Shown: positions 13,217-25,977, counted from the stretch's first letter. The stretch is DNA of 64,000 bases from Lingula anatina (GCF_001039355.2 NW_019775409.1:27950-91949); one strand, 5' to 3'. Numbers and translations are program-made. The notes: generated by a model from the letters alone, not told the origin.

Positions 13217-13952
13217 ACCTATTGATTGAACTGCATGCTGAGCACCCACCAACTGACAGGGTAATGGCGGTGAGCTGTGGGACACTATAGATCGATTTAG
13301 ATTTGCTCTTTTTCTAATGTGAACAGGCTTCAGCTGCGTAGGTTTTCAACAGGATAAAAACTCTGGAAACTAGTAAACAGAAAACGTAGTAGGTTAAATG
13401 TGGGTGCCAAGGATGGATATAATGCAGAAACCATAAAAATAGAGAAAAAACTTTGAAGAGTACAGCAGATTTGACACCTAGACTGTGAATGCTGTACTGT
13501 TAAGTAAAATGTGCAGGCCAAATGAAAACGCTTTCAAGATACAAATAGTTAAACATATTCAAGATTTTCTATAAACATAGGCAGTGTTTAGGAATATTGC
13601 CAAATTGAATAGGTAAAGTGCTTTTCATATTTCTCTTTTCTTTTTATCTTGTGGCCAAATGCATAAGCTAAAGAAATCTTCAAAGAAATAATAAGATTTA
13701 ATTACAGCTGTTGTTTAGAGGAAAGTGTCACTCAGCCTTTGGCTCTCATATTCTGCAGAATTACAGGTATGTTCAATCTCTTTCCTATGTAAGACAACTG
13801 GGACAAAAGTGGAGGTGTTTTTTTTCCTCCTACTGGCGGGTTCCTTCTTTTTATTGGGCAATTGGATGGATTAAAAATGGTATAAATTTTCATGTTCAGG
13901 AAATGCTTTCAATCTTATTGGGAGTGTTCTCTGATGTCATCCTTGAATCTAA

Positions 13953-14127
13953 GGGGCCATTAAGAATAGGGGACTAACTAGTCTGAGGGTCAAATATGGC
14001 CTACCCACTTGTATACTTCCCCTTGGGATATCTATTCAGTGTCTATTAGCGGATTAGACTGCAAGCTTTGTAGTGGGTCACCATGTTTGACCCTCGAACT
14101 AGTGAGTCCACTATTCTGAATGGGGCC
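13953..14127. mobile_element. Harbinger-like MITE (GGCCCCATTCAGAATAG), copy 1
   Basis: A palindromic element of about 175 bp: GGGGCCATTAAGAATAGGGG at the left, CTATTCTGAATGGGGCC at the right, with inner inverted GACTAACTAGTC and GGGTCAAATATGG stretches. The left flank is TAA and the right AAA, one change from the 3-bp TAA duplication seen cleanly in copy 2 (58421-58597). A 3-bp TWA target duplication with G-rich ends is typical of PIF/Harbinger elements. Confidence 0.8.
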
Positions 14128-15011
14128 AAATGGAGCTAGTAGGTTTGTTGTGTCATTAATTCAATGTGAAAAAAACCCTTCCCATCGCTCTCTCCTGTGT
14201 GTAGGTAAGACAAATCTGCCAAGAAATTATCCTGTCGAGGCTAATAGTATGAAATGAACTTCTACTTCAGGACATTTATATATTTTACACCTGATGATCC
14301 GATTGTACTTATTTGTCCTCTTGGAGATAGAAGTAATAGATCTTATAACATTTTATGTCCCAAGCCACACAAATACCGTCTCCAGAGGGTTATAACCCAG
14401 CTGGCTTGTGTGCCGTCTTTCCCTTTGATCTTTAGACAGTGAAAGTAACGGAACAAAAGGGCCGTGGTAATTACTCATCTTTGGTCTAAGGAAGAGGGAT
14501 TGAGATAGGGGTGATAAAGGTGTTGTCCTGCCCACAAATTACCTGGTGTTTTGTTTAACTGTGGAGTTTACCTGTAATTGAATGTAAGGGACAGAGCAGG
14601 TGTCTTAGGGGTGTTTTATGGTGGTCAGTGTCCAGTCATTGTCCAGATAAGGTCTGGTTATAATTAATGAACATGGTTTCCTGTTGGACTGTAAGTGTTA
14701 GTGGACAGTATAGTGTATAGTGCTCAGTTTGATGTTTTATGATTTTTTTTGTGTACAACATGCCAGTTTTTGTTCAGATAGATTGTATCAGGTAGGCAAA
14801 TATCTATACAAATGATTAGGAGACTAGACATAGAAATGACATTAGTGTATTAGCAAATACAAATCTCTAGGAAACAGCAGATCTAACACATGATATTGCA
14901 ACGGACCTCTGTGGCTCCATGATTCAAGTGAACAGAGTGGCTCAGAACTGTGAACAGTGGAGAGTTTTTGCTGGGGGGGGGGGGGGGGTAGGGGGGGTCA
15001 CCAACCCAACC
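14128..15011. other. Non-coding stretch before gap
   Basis: No exon recognised. It ends in a long G run (about 14973-14998) that runs up to the sequencing gap. Confidence 0.45.
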
Positions 15012-15515
15012 NNNNNNNNNNNNNNNNNNNNNNNNNNNNNNNNNNNNNNNNNNNNNNNNNNNNNNNNNNNNNNNNNNNNNNNNNNNNNNNNNNNNNNNNN
15101 NNNNNNNNNNNNNNNNNNNNNNNNNNNNNNNNNNNNNNNNNNNNNNNNNNNNNNNNNNNNNNNNNNNNNNNNNNNNNNNNNNNNNNNNNNNNNNNNNNNN
15201 NNNNNNNNNNNNNNNNNNNNNNNNNNNNNNNNNNNNNNNNNNNNNNNNNNNNNNNNNNNNNNNNNNNNNNNNNNNNNNNNNNNNNNNNNNNNNNNNNNNN
15301 NNNNNNNNNNNNNNNNNNNNNNNNNNNNNNNNNNNNNNNNNNNNNNNNNNNNNNNNNNNNNNNNNNNNNNNNNNNNNNNNNNNNNNNNNNNNNNNNNNNN
15401 NNNNNNNNNNNNNNNNNNNNNNNNNNNNNNNNNNNNNNNNNNNNNNNNNNNNNNNNNNNNNNNNNNNNNNNNNNNNNNNNNNNNNNNNNNNNNNNNNNNN
15501 NNNNNNNNNNNNNNN
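15012..15515. other. Assembly gap (504 N)
   Basis: Unknown sequence. It lies 200 bp before the first visible ACK-like exon and could hide an upstream exon. G-rich DNA on the left and poly-C/poly-A on the right suggest why it was not closed. Open frames drawn through the N run are not real. Confidence 0.95.
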
Positions 15516-15715
15516 ATTCTTTTTTTAAGAAAGTTAAAATTAAAAATGCCCCCCCCCCCAAAAAAAAAAAAAAAAAAAAAAAAAACTGCCTCTCCATCTC
15601 TTGCTATCTCTCTCTCAGAAAAACAGATAAATTATGTAGTCTACATTTGACTTTTTTTTTTAGATGGAATGAAGTAACAGATAATAGACATCATTTGTAA
15701 TATTTTTTTTTTCAG

Positions 15716-18700
15716 GCAAATCCCACAGCAATGGCACATCTCCAGTGTTTAGTAAAAGTGAATCTCCAATTACAAAAAGCAACGAATCCGAACTCTCGGG
15801 ACATTCAGCGTGGACGATAAGTTCTCTGGACTCTGCGGGCAGTGATAACAGTGGTAGCCTTCGTAACGGAACTCAAGACAAGCCAGACTCAGAAGTTGAT
15901 GGTCTAGACGAGTTTGATGATTTTAAACTGCCAGATTTGGGTCTTTCAGTAAGAGACACTTTTTCTTTTATGATCCATGTTATTAGATATTCAATAACAT
16001 ACCTTATATAAAGGTGTTGTCAAAACAAATTTTAGATTTGTTAGCATAAAGACTAATCTAGACCACAAAGTTAACCAAAAGGAGTTTCCAGACATAATTT
16101 TGTTTTTTTCCCCTTCCAGATGGACCTTGATTTTGGGCCATCTTTCATGGATGAAATGATGAAAGCTCTAAGTGAGAAAACAACAGATGATTTCACAGTG
16201 GAAAAGAAGGAAGAGAAAAGGGAAGACACACAACAGGCAGAGACACAGGAGTTCAAAGAAAACACTCCAGGTAGAATAAAACCATGCTTTTAGATGGATA
16301 TAAGCATTTCTTGTAAAAAAGGATTTTAAACCATGATATGTAACACATATTTTACAGGACACCCGTTTCATTTGGACGTAAGACTTTATTTAATCAGCAT
16401 AAATATCTTTTATGTCATTAGCTAAGGCAAGTTAATTCAGACTTTTTAATAATAAGGACCATTTTCACCTCTTCAGTTTCAGACACCCCCAGCAGAGAGA
16501 GCTCTTCAGAAAAGGAGATCAGATACTCGTGGGGTTCCCAAGAGGAGCTGCTCAGTAGCTCCAGTGATGAACTCAAACACAAAGATGACAGCGACAAGAA
16601 ACATGGAGGACAGAAGAGGAGGAGCAAATTAAAATTGGTACGATACCTCAGCCCATCATCTGACGAGGATTATTGTGCTGCTGATTGAAAACCCACAACA
16701 AAATCAGTCTGGCCTTATTTCAAAAATTAAGCTGTTCCTTTTCATTCCGTATAAAAAATATAAAAATATTTTCATCCCAGTCTGCTTGAGTGCTTCATCC
16801 ACCAACAGTGTCACATATTGTGTAACATTTTCCTTTGCTTAAAATAAACCTTGAGGTGTTACAGGTTTTTTCATGTGTATCCGTAACCCTGGTGTTTATT
16901 CATATTTCCAACTTTTGAAACTTTCATGTTCACTAACTTGTACCAATTGTGTAAAGATGATATACATTTGCTTGGTATATTCAAATCCTTATGAAAACCA
17001 AATTTTATGAAGCAGTAAAATGAGAAAGTTTCAGAAGTCTGACCTATTTATATTTATATTTATCTGGTTGACCTGTCCCTTTCACCAAAGCTGACCTTAT
17101 GTCTCCCCACTTTCTTTCAGACTCCTTTCAAAGAGGACAAAGACAAGTCAGAGAGCAGGAGCAAAGAGAGACATTCGTATGTGAAGCAGCTCTCTGCGTC
17201 TGACGAGAAGCAACTGGAAACGGCAATTGCCATGGCGAATCAAATCGCCCAGGAACAGTTGACACCTAAATCGCCAAAAAGTACTGATGAAGACGATGGA
17301 AACGACACTCCATCGAGAAAGTCAAAGTTCAGTTTTAAGTTCCCAGTAAAGAAGACCAGTCCGCAGCCTGAGAAAAGGACATTTTCAGACGAGTTAGCGC
17401 GGAGTGCTGACGCAAATGAGGACATACCTCCAGAAGCACAAGAGGCTTATAATATGCTAGTGGTTCGTGGGTCCGTGAAAGAGAAATGGGAACCCCCAAA
17501 GAGGGAGTCGGAATGGGAGCCAAAAAAGAAAGAAGAGGAAGAGGATGAAGAAGAAGATGAACGTTCAGACAGACCCGAGGTGTACAGGGGATCGTCGAGT
17601 GCGATACAGTCTCGACCATCTCACTCACGACAGCAGCGGTTACAACGCTCTCAGGAGCATCAGCGCAGAACTTCAGAGTCTGGTGAGTCTGGCATCGCGG
17701 CTGCTAATCGTAACCTCAAAGACCCTCAGGGTATCCCAGCACGAGATACCTCAAGCAAAGATGAAGAAAGTGTGAATCCACTGAGGATGTTGAGAGCCGG
17801 AGGAGGTGGTTTTGTGGTTCCGCCAAGATCCAGTGGACGACGTCAGATGGTTGGCCGGGGTGGAAATACTGACTCTGAGGCGCCTCGACCTGTCCCGCGT
17901 CCACGCTATGCAGCACGTCTCAATGCTGATAAGAAGGAAGAGAGTAATAGTGCTGAGAGTTTGGGCAGCGGAGGAAGTGGAAGCAGTGGAGGACGCACCT
18001 CCATTCAGAAACCAAGTTACTTTCGTAAATTCCAAGAATTTGACGATGCTTTAAAGGGAAACTCTTCCGAGAGTGATTCCAAGGAATCTATAGATAAAGT
18101 AGGCACTGAGGGACGGGAGAGACCTGACATTTCAAACCCTCTGCCTCTGCCACCAAGAAAACCTTTAAGGCCCTCAACATTGAACCAGAAGCCAAGGGAG
18201 AGAAAGTACCCTTTGGAAAATGAAGGAGAATCGAGAGAAAGGCGCTCGCACCTGCCACAGCCCCCACCAGTTCCTCGGAGCAATGGGGCATTTGATCGTG
18301 AAGATGAGGTATTTAGTTCTGACCAATCAGATCGCAGTGCGTCCCCGGGGACGTTAGTTAGCAAAGCACACATAGCCATGAGGACTGTCCATTGTAACAA
18401 TGACGAAATTGGACTTAATAATAATCTTGATCCCTTCTGGAGGGAGGAAGTGAACTTTGAGCGCCTTCCCCAGGGCGAGATTAAATACAAAACTTCGGAC
18501 AATGTTAGTTATGAGGACTTAATGGAATTTGCCTTGGATACCGGAGAATCTGGGTGAGTACACAGCAGGCTTCTTTAAGTTCATTTTCTCTGTGTGACAG
18601 GGCTGTTCACACACAGGCTACAATATATGTACATCACTTTTGAACCAGTGTGGGCAGTACCTCCAGATTGCACCTGAATTGTTGGTTGCACTCTGTCTTG

Positions 18701-19928
18701 CTTGGTCCAAAGCTTGTTGTCAAGCAGTCCACTCTTTTTGTCAGGGACATGACAGAAAGCAATCAGCACCTTGAGCATTATTCAAATATAAGGCCAACAT
18801 CTGAGTGGTCCAGAACTGATGTACATCATGCCTTGTGTATGTGAATCTGCCCAAATTCTCTCTTCTCTTGCTAATTGGGGCTAGGTGAGCCTATGGTCAG
18901 TCGGTCAGTCAGTCAAGGATTTGAGGTGGTCAAAGCGGAGCTGGTAATACAGTGTCCATATGGTCCTTTTTTTGGAGATGAGCAGTAGCAAGTTGCCAAC
19001 CAAAACTTGTCTCAAGACATCAAAGCTAGGCTATGGACAGGCAGTTGATTAAAATTTGCCTTTAAAATCATTACTTGAAATGCAGTCTCTCCAATACAGG
19101 GATACATGTAAAATATTCATGTTACTTGTGTATGACTTTGTAAGAAGTAAGAAGTTCAGCTTTTACTTAATTTTACAACAGTGGACAATTTTATAAATCT
19201 TCCTCATTCCCTGTATATGATTTTGAAATTTATTTCCAAAATGCACCCAGTTTCTGCCATCATATATTTTGATCATCCTTGCAGTAATTTCACTCACCCC
19301 CCCCCTTTCCTCATTGCTTTAAAATGGTATCTTATCAATGATTTTGTTCATCCTGAAGATGAGGCTTGTCTTGCATTTGCCCCCCCCCCCCACCCCCTTT
19401 ACACAGTGCAAGAGATTTGGGAATTTATTTCAGAGAAAATTGCTGCTGTGTAGTTATCAAGATTTTCTAATATCCTCACATATATAGCCAGATGATTCCC
19501 TCCTGTGTAGGTCAAATTTTACACCACTGCTCATATTTTGTTTGTATAACAAGTGATCATTTAATTTATCATTTGCTGTCCAGAAAGTTTAAAGACAAAT
19601 TCAAAGCTCAAGCTGTTTTTATTTATTTATTATTATTATTATTTTTTTTTTATGGCTAAGGTTTGTTATCAGAAACAGATGAATTTCCTATTTGAGCAGT
19701 GTTGTAAAATTTCATTTTTAGGAAAACTTGTGTAAATCAACCCCTTTCAAGCCCCCGTTCACAGCTTTCTTTTATTTCATTTCCTCACATGCAGCAAAAA
19801 TTATAGGACAAAAGTGCCTGTCTGGTAAGTCCAGAATAGATATTGTAGAAATTGTTGTGGTTTTGTTGTATATTTCTGGCATCACTCCAAACAACCTTGG
19901 GCTAAAATTGTGAAACCTGAAAAAGGTT

Positions 19929-19976
<48 letters not shown>

Positions 19977-20800
19977 ATTTATTTATTTATTTATTATTTT
20001 TTTTTTTTTTGTGAGTGATCATCTTGACCACATATGTAGTAAATCATGGTTAAAAGATACTGGAGTGAAGCCAGATAATGTGTTATATGCATGTTTATAT
20101 ATATATATATGAATTGCATGAAGATCATGTGACCTTAGAGCAAGGTCATGTGATGATCATGTGATTTACTAAGACGTATTGGTTTAGTGATGATGCATAT
20201 AGTCAGTATTAGAGATTTAATGGACATGATTGATTCCAGGAAACCGTGTAGAGAGGTGGAAGCTATGCAGAAAATTCTTGGAAAGCAGGTGAGAAACTCT
20301 CTCTCTCTCTTTCTCTCACCGCTTACTTGAAATTCATGATATTTCCTTAATGAATTCAGTTTTTAAATGTATTCATAGTTGCCAGCACTTGAAAATTGAA
20401 ATTTAGGGCAGTAGGGAAGGGTGGATACTGACTTAATACCAGTCAAATTACCATTACTCAGTGAATACTTGTAGTGTTTTATTTTGAACTCCTAAACATC
20501 AATGCCTACACATAAGAAGAACAGACTATCCTGTTAATTGTCACATGTGTTTACTGACCATGTTGTTTTCCTTTTTTAATCCAGATAGCTATCAGTGACT
20601 GTCGCCAGGCTTTGGATAGCACCCAATGGGACGTCCCCACCGCCATTAAGTACATCAAGCTGAAGATGTTACTGAGCACACAGCTGGGAGATGTGGCCAG
20701 GTGTAAGGAGGCTCTGAGGAACTGTTCCTGGAATGTGGAGCAGGCAGCTAATTACCTGCTGTCCAATCCTGACTACAGCCCTGAGTGTGTGGATGTGTGA
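15716..20800 (+). CDS. ACK/TNK2-like protein, C-terminal six exons (5' part not seen)
   Basis: Exons 15716-15948, 16120-16270, 16477-16637, 17121-18553, 20240-20288 and 20585-20800 join in frame with consensus AG/GT borders and end in TGA. They give 746 residues, numbered from the first whole codon (15718). Residues 1-180 are Ser/acidic (EVDGLDEFDDFKLPDLGLS, MDLDFGPSFMDEMM). The large exon (182-658) is low-complexity: KEEEEDEEEDE, a Gly/Ser stretch, and Pro motifs PRPVPRPRY, PLPLPPRKPLRPS and LPQPPPVPR that suit SH3/WW ligands. PLPPRKPLRPS resembles the Mig6-homology segment of ACK. Residues about 670-738 (ISDCRQALDSTQWDV, AIKYIK, CKEALRNCSWNVEQAANYLL) align without gaps to the ACK/TNK2 UBA tail, which binds ubiquitin. 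ACK kinases are Cdc42 effectors. No kinase, SH3 or CRIB motif is visible, so exons lie upstream, in the gap, or are absent. UBA assignment is firm; the rest is moderate. Confidence 0.75.
16638..16848 (+). other. Possible alternative 3' end by intronic polyadenylation
   Basis: If the donor at 16638 is not used, the exon 16477-16637 stays open for 16 more codons (VRYLSPSSDEDYCAAD), then TGA at 16686-16688. AATAAA follows at 16843-16848. The added residues are acidic and serine-rich like the neighbouring exons. The product would lack the proline-rich region and the UBA tail. This needs transcript evidence. Confidence 0.35.
18554..20239 (+). other. Intron of ACK-like gene with C runs and a TA/TTTA microsatellite
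   Basis: GTGAGT donor at 18554 and TTGATTCCAG acceptor ending 20239. It contains C homopolymers near 19297-19307 and 19381-19398, a (TA)n run about 19932-19973 followed by TTTA repeats to about 19998. No exon seen inside. Confidence 0.8.
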
Positions 20801-22330
20801 TTGTGTTGTCACAACCGGGGATTGTCACACCTACTGCAATCACAGTATATTGGAATGTTGTGGATTGTACGGCATTGCCAACTTGACAGTTCTCAGAAGG
20901 CATAGATTAATTGTCTTACGTCTTATTAACAGTGGAATGGTGTCTGCAAACAATGGGAATCTGACCTAAAGAATATGCTTGATTGTGACAAGTTGGCAGT
21001 TGTTAATGTGTTGTCACGACTGAATGTGTCACACCTAACGCAATGATGAAAAAAACTAGGACTGCATCGATTGTGATTGTGTTGACACAACCACATTTTC
21101 ACACCTAACACATCTGGTAATACAAGTAGAAGGACAGATAACTTGATTGTGATTCTGCTGCCAGGATATCTAATAGAACTTCGCCTGACTGCACAGCACA
21201 CTGTATAGCTGTGTGCCTGATTGTGCTAACACAACCAAACTATCACACCTAACGCAATGTGTGTGATATTGAATTTTTACCAGGAAATAATTGCACTGTT
21301 GAGGTCATGAGACTGACCTTGAGGTTATATTCCTGAGAGTTGAACTCTCCCGATTGTGGCGTGATTGTTCAAAAGAGAGGTCTGGACCTTTTATTCAGAG
21401 GGATATGAAATATCTGCCAAAATAGAAGGAAATGTGTATCAGTGAGAGTTCTGGTCATAATACAAAACTGCATCTTGACTATATGGTCTACATTCAATTT
21501 GACGTATGGATATTGTACATGTACAAGAATTTTCCTCATTATGTAATGCAGTCTACTCGCTGCTCAAGTTTGTAAAAAATGTATCATGTTGTAACGTAGA
21601 GGCTTTTTGCTTGGATGTATTATTAATAACAGCTTTTAGTAAAGAGTCTTAAAAAGAATACTGCCATGGAATAGTCAGATGTTTTGTGTATGAAATGAGT
21701 GATGGAAAACTATGCACTTCAATGCTGCTCTTGAAATATGCTGCAATTGATGTTTGCTACTTTGCTAAATAATGGCACAACGAGTACATTTCTATTACTC
21801 AGAGTCTGATATTTGTTATGGAAAGCGTCTGGTTTATTTGAATATATGAAATATGTCATGTTTAGCATGATTGGTCTGGACGTGGCAACAGTAAAGAAGT
21901 GATATATAATTGGATTAGTACAAACATGCTAGACCTTGTCTAATGAACCATCTAACAAGATACATAAGCTTCTGAAACATGTTTTTTTTTTTTATTCATG
22001 GAATAAATTGTCTGAAAGCAAGACTTAGGCCCTTTTTAAATTGCGTGGTGCACTTTTCTGTTTAATTCCATTCTGAGAAATAGACAACCTAACTAATATG
22101 TTAGGAAGTGGTCTTAACCGAGACCCTGCTCTCAACTGGGCCTGTGGACCTGAAAGCTAGACTTGCTCATTTCTGCTGTAGTAATCTTGCCTTTAGCATC
22201 CATTAGAGAAATGGGTTAGTAATAGGTAAATTGTTTGGCAGAATGTCAGATGGGTTGACTCTGGTGATCTATCAGTAGTCAGAAAGCAAGATTGCGTTGG
22301 CACAATCACAGGTGTCACACCTAATGCAAT
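20799..22330 (+). repeat. Five copies of a ~42-bp stem-loop motif in and after the ACK-like 3' UTR
   Basis: Copies at 20799-20841, 21004-21046, 21075-21116, 21219-21259 and 22290-22330. The consensus has two parts: GATTGTGTTGNCACAACC, then about 4-6 variable bases, then TNTCACACCTAACGCAAT. The outer ends are complementary (ATTGYGTT with AACGCAAT) and an inner TTGT.ACAA pair adds a second small stem, so each copy can fold as RNA or DNA. The first copy overlaps the stop codon. The fifth lies past the candidate poly(A) signal, so the motif may be a small dispersed element rather than a UTR-specific one. Confidence 0.75.
20801..22007 (+). other. 3' UTR of ACK-like gene with candidate poly(A) signal
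   Basis: From the TGA at 20798-20800 to AATAAA at 22002-22007, which follows a T run. No AATAAA was noticed nearer the stop. It contains four copies of a hairpin-forming motif and a segment also found at 56.9 and 63.0 kb. The UTR end is inferred from the signal only. Confidence 0.45.
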
Positions 22331-23779
22331 TATGAGTTGAGAAACTACAAATTACAATGGACAAAAAAATTGCAGCAGTCATAGACATATCCAATTGTCT
22401 GGAAATAAAAGTTGCCATCATTTTACACTTGAAGTGATTCAAGCTAGCTGAGTAATGGATAGTTGTATGTCTTCAAGATTGTCATGCGGGAGCTTTTCGT
22501 GTTTTATGATGTCTTGAAGACCTTGGATGCCTTGGTTTTGTCAACAACACAACTGATTTGGAGAAATTCCAGTGAATGTCTCTGTTGCACAGCTGTCATG
22601 TATGAAAGGAGAAAATTGAGAAGACGCCCCCTAGTATTTTGTCAGTTCCATAAAGCTATCACACCTGACTGCCTCCGAACTGCTTTCACTGCTAACAACC
22701 TGTGAAGGCAGTCACATGAATAGAAATGTCAAGTTAGCTGTATAATATCAGTACAATATGGAAGATGAGAGCCCAGTGAGATTGCTTGTTATTTTTGGCT
22801 ATTTATAGGTTACAGACAGCAGTGTCACATTAGTAGGTCTTCAGGTCATAAGATTTTCATGATTGCTTTTTTTAATCTATAAAAGAATTAAACTTTTTCC
22901 GATTGATGACTTATAAAAACACAAGCTATATTCTATGTAGCAGGTTTTAGATTGGAAAACACTTACAACATCTTTGAAAACAACATGGCCAAGTGAAAAA
23001 CCATTTACCCAGTATATCCCCAGTTAACAATATAAGGAACGACTCTTGTTATAATTGTTTTACAGCACAGACAAATAGAACTGTTTACCATTTTAAAAAG
23101 AGTTTTAGATTTGTGGAAAATATTCACAAAGTTGAAAAATCTAATTTATTTCAATATATTTTGTTCAAGTTGAACATTCTAAGATGCTCCCCAGATTATA
23201 CTTTCTGAGTTGAGCCCAATCAGTTGCCTGAAACTTCAGAATCATTCACAAAGTCTTGCTTTTCTCAAAGGAATTTGATGTTGATAAAATGGTGGCCTAA
23301 GTTCTCTGTCTGAACTGACAGTTCACAATGATACTGCAGTTCTGATAAGAGGATGAGATGACTTCCAGCAGATAAAATAGTGGAAGCTTTCTCAGACATG
23401 CTATTTTGCCTCATTAAAAAATGGACCCCCCCCCATTTTTTAGTGCGTGTGTGTGTGGGGGGGGGGGGGGGGGGGGGGGGGGGCTGATTTTGGCAGCCCC
23501 CAGAACCTCAGTTGTAAGGTCATCGAACCATTTCTTCCCACTTATCTTACTACCCAAAGTCATGTACGTTCTCTGACAGTTCTCAAATTTTTTAGGGGAG
23601 GGGGGGGGGGGGGCAGGGGAATTTTCAAATTTGATGAATTGACCACTGTGTTCCATTTTTTCTGCAGCAATTTTGTAAAGGCATGGAATCCTAGCATGCA
23701 TAGCATTTTTGGTAAGTCCAATTACAGGTTTTTTGATGATTTAGTTGCGGCTTTATCTTCTGATAATAAAACACACTCA
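22331..23779. other. Intergenic stretch with two G homopolymers
   Basis: No gene recognised. G runs at about 23457-23483 (after a TG repeat) and 23595-23613 produce a Gly-rich spurious frame. The rest is AT-rich and CpG-poor. Confidence 0.5.
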
Positions 23780-25420
23780 TTTCTTCATCTACTTATGATC
23801 TTTTTATATCATCTGTCACATGTTCAATCTCCTAAAATCACCACCACATCCTGTTTTTCTCGATCATGAAATTAGATATTGGATATTGTCTCTTCTAATC
23901 CCACAAGGTAGTTTGCCTTTTCATTTTTCATTTCTAGTATTTCTTATATATANTTTTTTTCATCCACTTATGATCTTTTTATATCATCTGTCACATGTTC
24001 AATCTCCTAAAATCACCACCACATCCTGTTTTTCTCGATCATGAAATTAGATATTGGATATTGTCTCTCCTAATCCCACAAGGTAGTTTGCCTTTTCATT
24101 TTTCATTTCTAGTATTTCTTATATATAAAAAACAGCAACTATTTGTCTGATGAGCCTTCTCACTGTAAATCTAGAATTTCCCAAGATTAGCTGCCCTTGA
24201 TGGAATTTTAATCTGTCACTTTGATTAAAGTGCTCTCTGGGCTGTAGAATTGGAGATTGATAACATTTTAATTGGTTTTTTCTTGCCCAATTTTTTAAAC
24301 TTTAGATTAAAATGGATTTAATGTCATGTGCAGCCTGGAATGATGGTTCACTGTGAGAGCTGATTGCTTGAATTTTCTTCCTTTTTTTCTGATCAAATTA
24401 CTAGACATAAATGAACTGCAGGGATGTTATTAAGTGGTATGCTCAGGATCAAGAAGCTTTATGGGAGATAAGAAATTGCAGGTTGTATAAAATTTTTCTT
24501 ATACCCAGTCCTTCAGCCGGGGATGTAAGTACCCAAGGGGGAGGGGGGAGGGTCAGTAGCCAAAAAAGAAGCTATAAAGCTAACTTGAGAGCAAACCCAT
24601 TAATGCTGTATGCAGAAGCTTTCTCCAATTTCCTGACAACACAGAAATCCAGCTGCTGCTCCTGATGTTGCTGAATAAAACATGAAGTCCTTGCAATGCC
24701 TCTGGAAATAGGTCTTTCATCTTCTTATTGGTATTACAGAACCCTTGTTATTGGTATTATAGAACACTTGTTTATTTTCCACCTGCTATTATTTCGGCTT
24801 CTACACTGTAGGCACACTTTCTTGTGGGTGATTTAATCTCGGATGATGGTGATTATCACCAGTAAGACTGAACAAGATGGACATGTAAGATAATTACAGG
24901 CACTTGTCTTGTAAATGCAATTAAAACTTTGACCTTTATGTGACCTTGACAAGAATTAGCATTGATGTATTTATACAGATGGAAGATGACTTTTTCTGTC
25001 AGTAAAAAGTGAAAAAGATGGTCAGGGAGTAGGCTATTTGTTAAGTGAAAGGTAAAAAGGTGTCAGTCAATTAAGAATATTGAGAATATCAGAATGGCAA
25101 AGTTAGAATGTGTGATTAAGAAAGGATAAGTGGATAGGCCAAACCTGTTATTTTCACACACTGTCTTTGATTGGGAAGAACATGGTTATAATTGGGTCGA
25201 AATAAGGAGAGTTTGGAAAAAATACTACAATTAGCTTCTATTTTAGGATAGACCTGGTGATACAATGTCAGCCTCAATTATTTTGCAAGGTGATATATAT
25301 CTGTTACTGGTGGTTCTGTTGATTTGCTATTGGGGTGGTGTAGGAAGGTAAGCCATGGTTTTTGTGATTAATTCAGCTGCCTGTAAAGGTTTTTTTTTTT
25401 AATAATGGTAACAGTAATTG

Positions 25421-25977
25421 GGGCTCCTTCCCACTGAAAGCATCAGTCTACCTAGATCAACCCAACTCCGCAGAGACTCTTGTTAAATGCAATCAGTTTA
25501 ACAGACAAAGAATAAAAAACAGCAAGGTTGATGATTATACAAGTATGTTGGAAATGAGGAGGCGTGTTGGCCTTTTAAATCAGGCCTACCCAACTACCAG
25601 ACTCGGCACCGAATGATCCTGAATTCACCGGTAAATCGGACCACACTACCTGTTTTCCAGGTGTGTATCAGTACGCATTACACAGTATCAGACGCGACAC
25701 CGCTCTTGCTTAGTAGGCGATGTGATAGTGATGATTCTCAGCGGGGTTGAAAGCTATTGCATCACCACTCAAAATTTGTTAAGGGTATGATACTGTGTAA
25801 TGCGTACTGACTCACACCTTGAAAACAGGTAGTGTGGTCTGATCTACCGGTGAATTCAGGATCATTCGGTGCCGAGTCTGGTAGTTGGGTAGGCCTGTAA
25901 ATGGATTGCATCCAACGAAAGACCCTGCAAAGTTGGATTGAGCTACAGAGACTGATAGTGTCAGTGTGAATGTGCCC
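25421..25977. mobile_element. Long foldback element, copy in block B
   Basis: A 557-bp element with very long inverted arms. Inner arms of about 110 bp share AGGCCTACCCAACTACCAGA, CACCGAATGATCCTGAATTC and GTACGCATTACACAGTATCA on opposite strands around a spacer of about 100 bp. Outer arms are more diverged (GGGCTCCTTCCCACTG against GGGCACATTCACACTG) and the left arm carries about 75 extra bases. No transposase. Open frames on the minus strand here (about 86 residues) are arm artefacts. Confidence 0.75.

Noticed and set aside
14919-15700. Open frames of 199-247 residues
   Set aside because: They run through 504 unknown bases; the real sequence on either side is only homopolymer runs.
24411-24665. 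84-residue open frame repeated at 26741-26995
   Set aside because: The two copies are alleles of one block. No domain or gene context, and substitutions do not clearly favour the frame.
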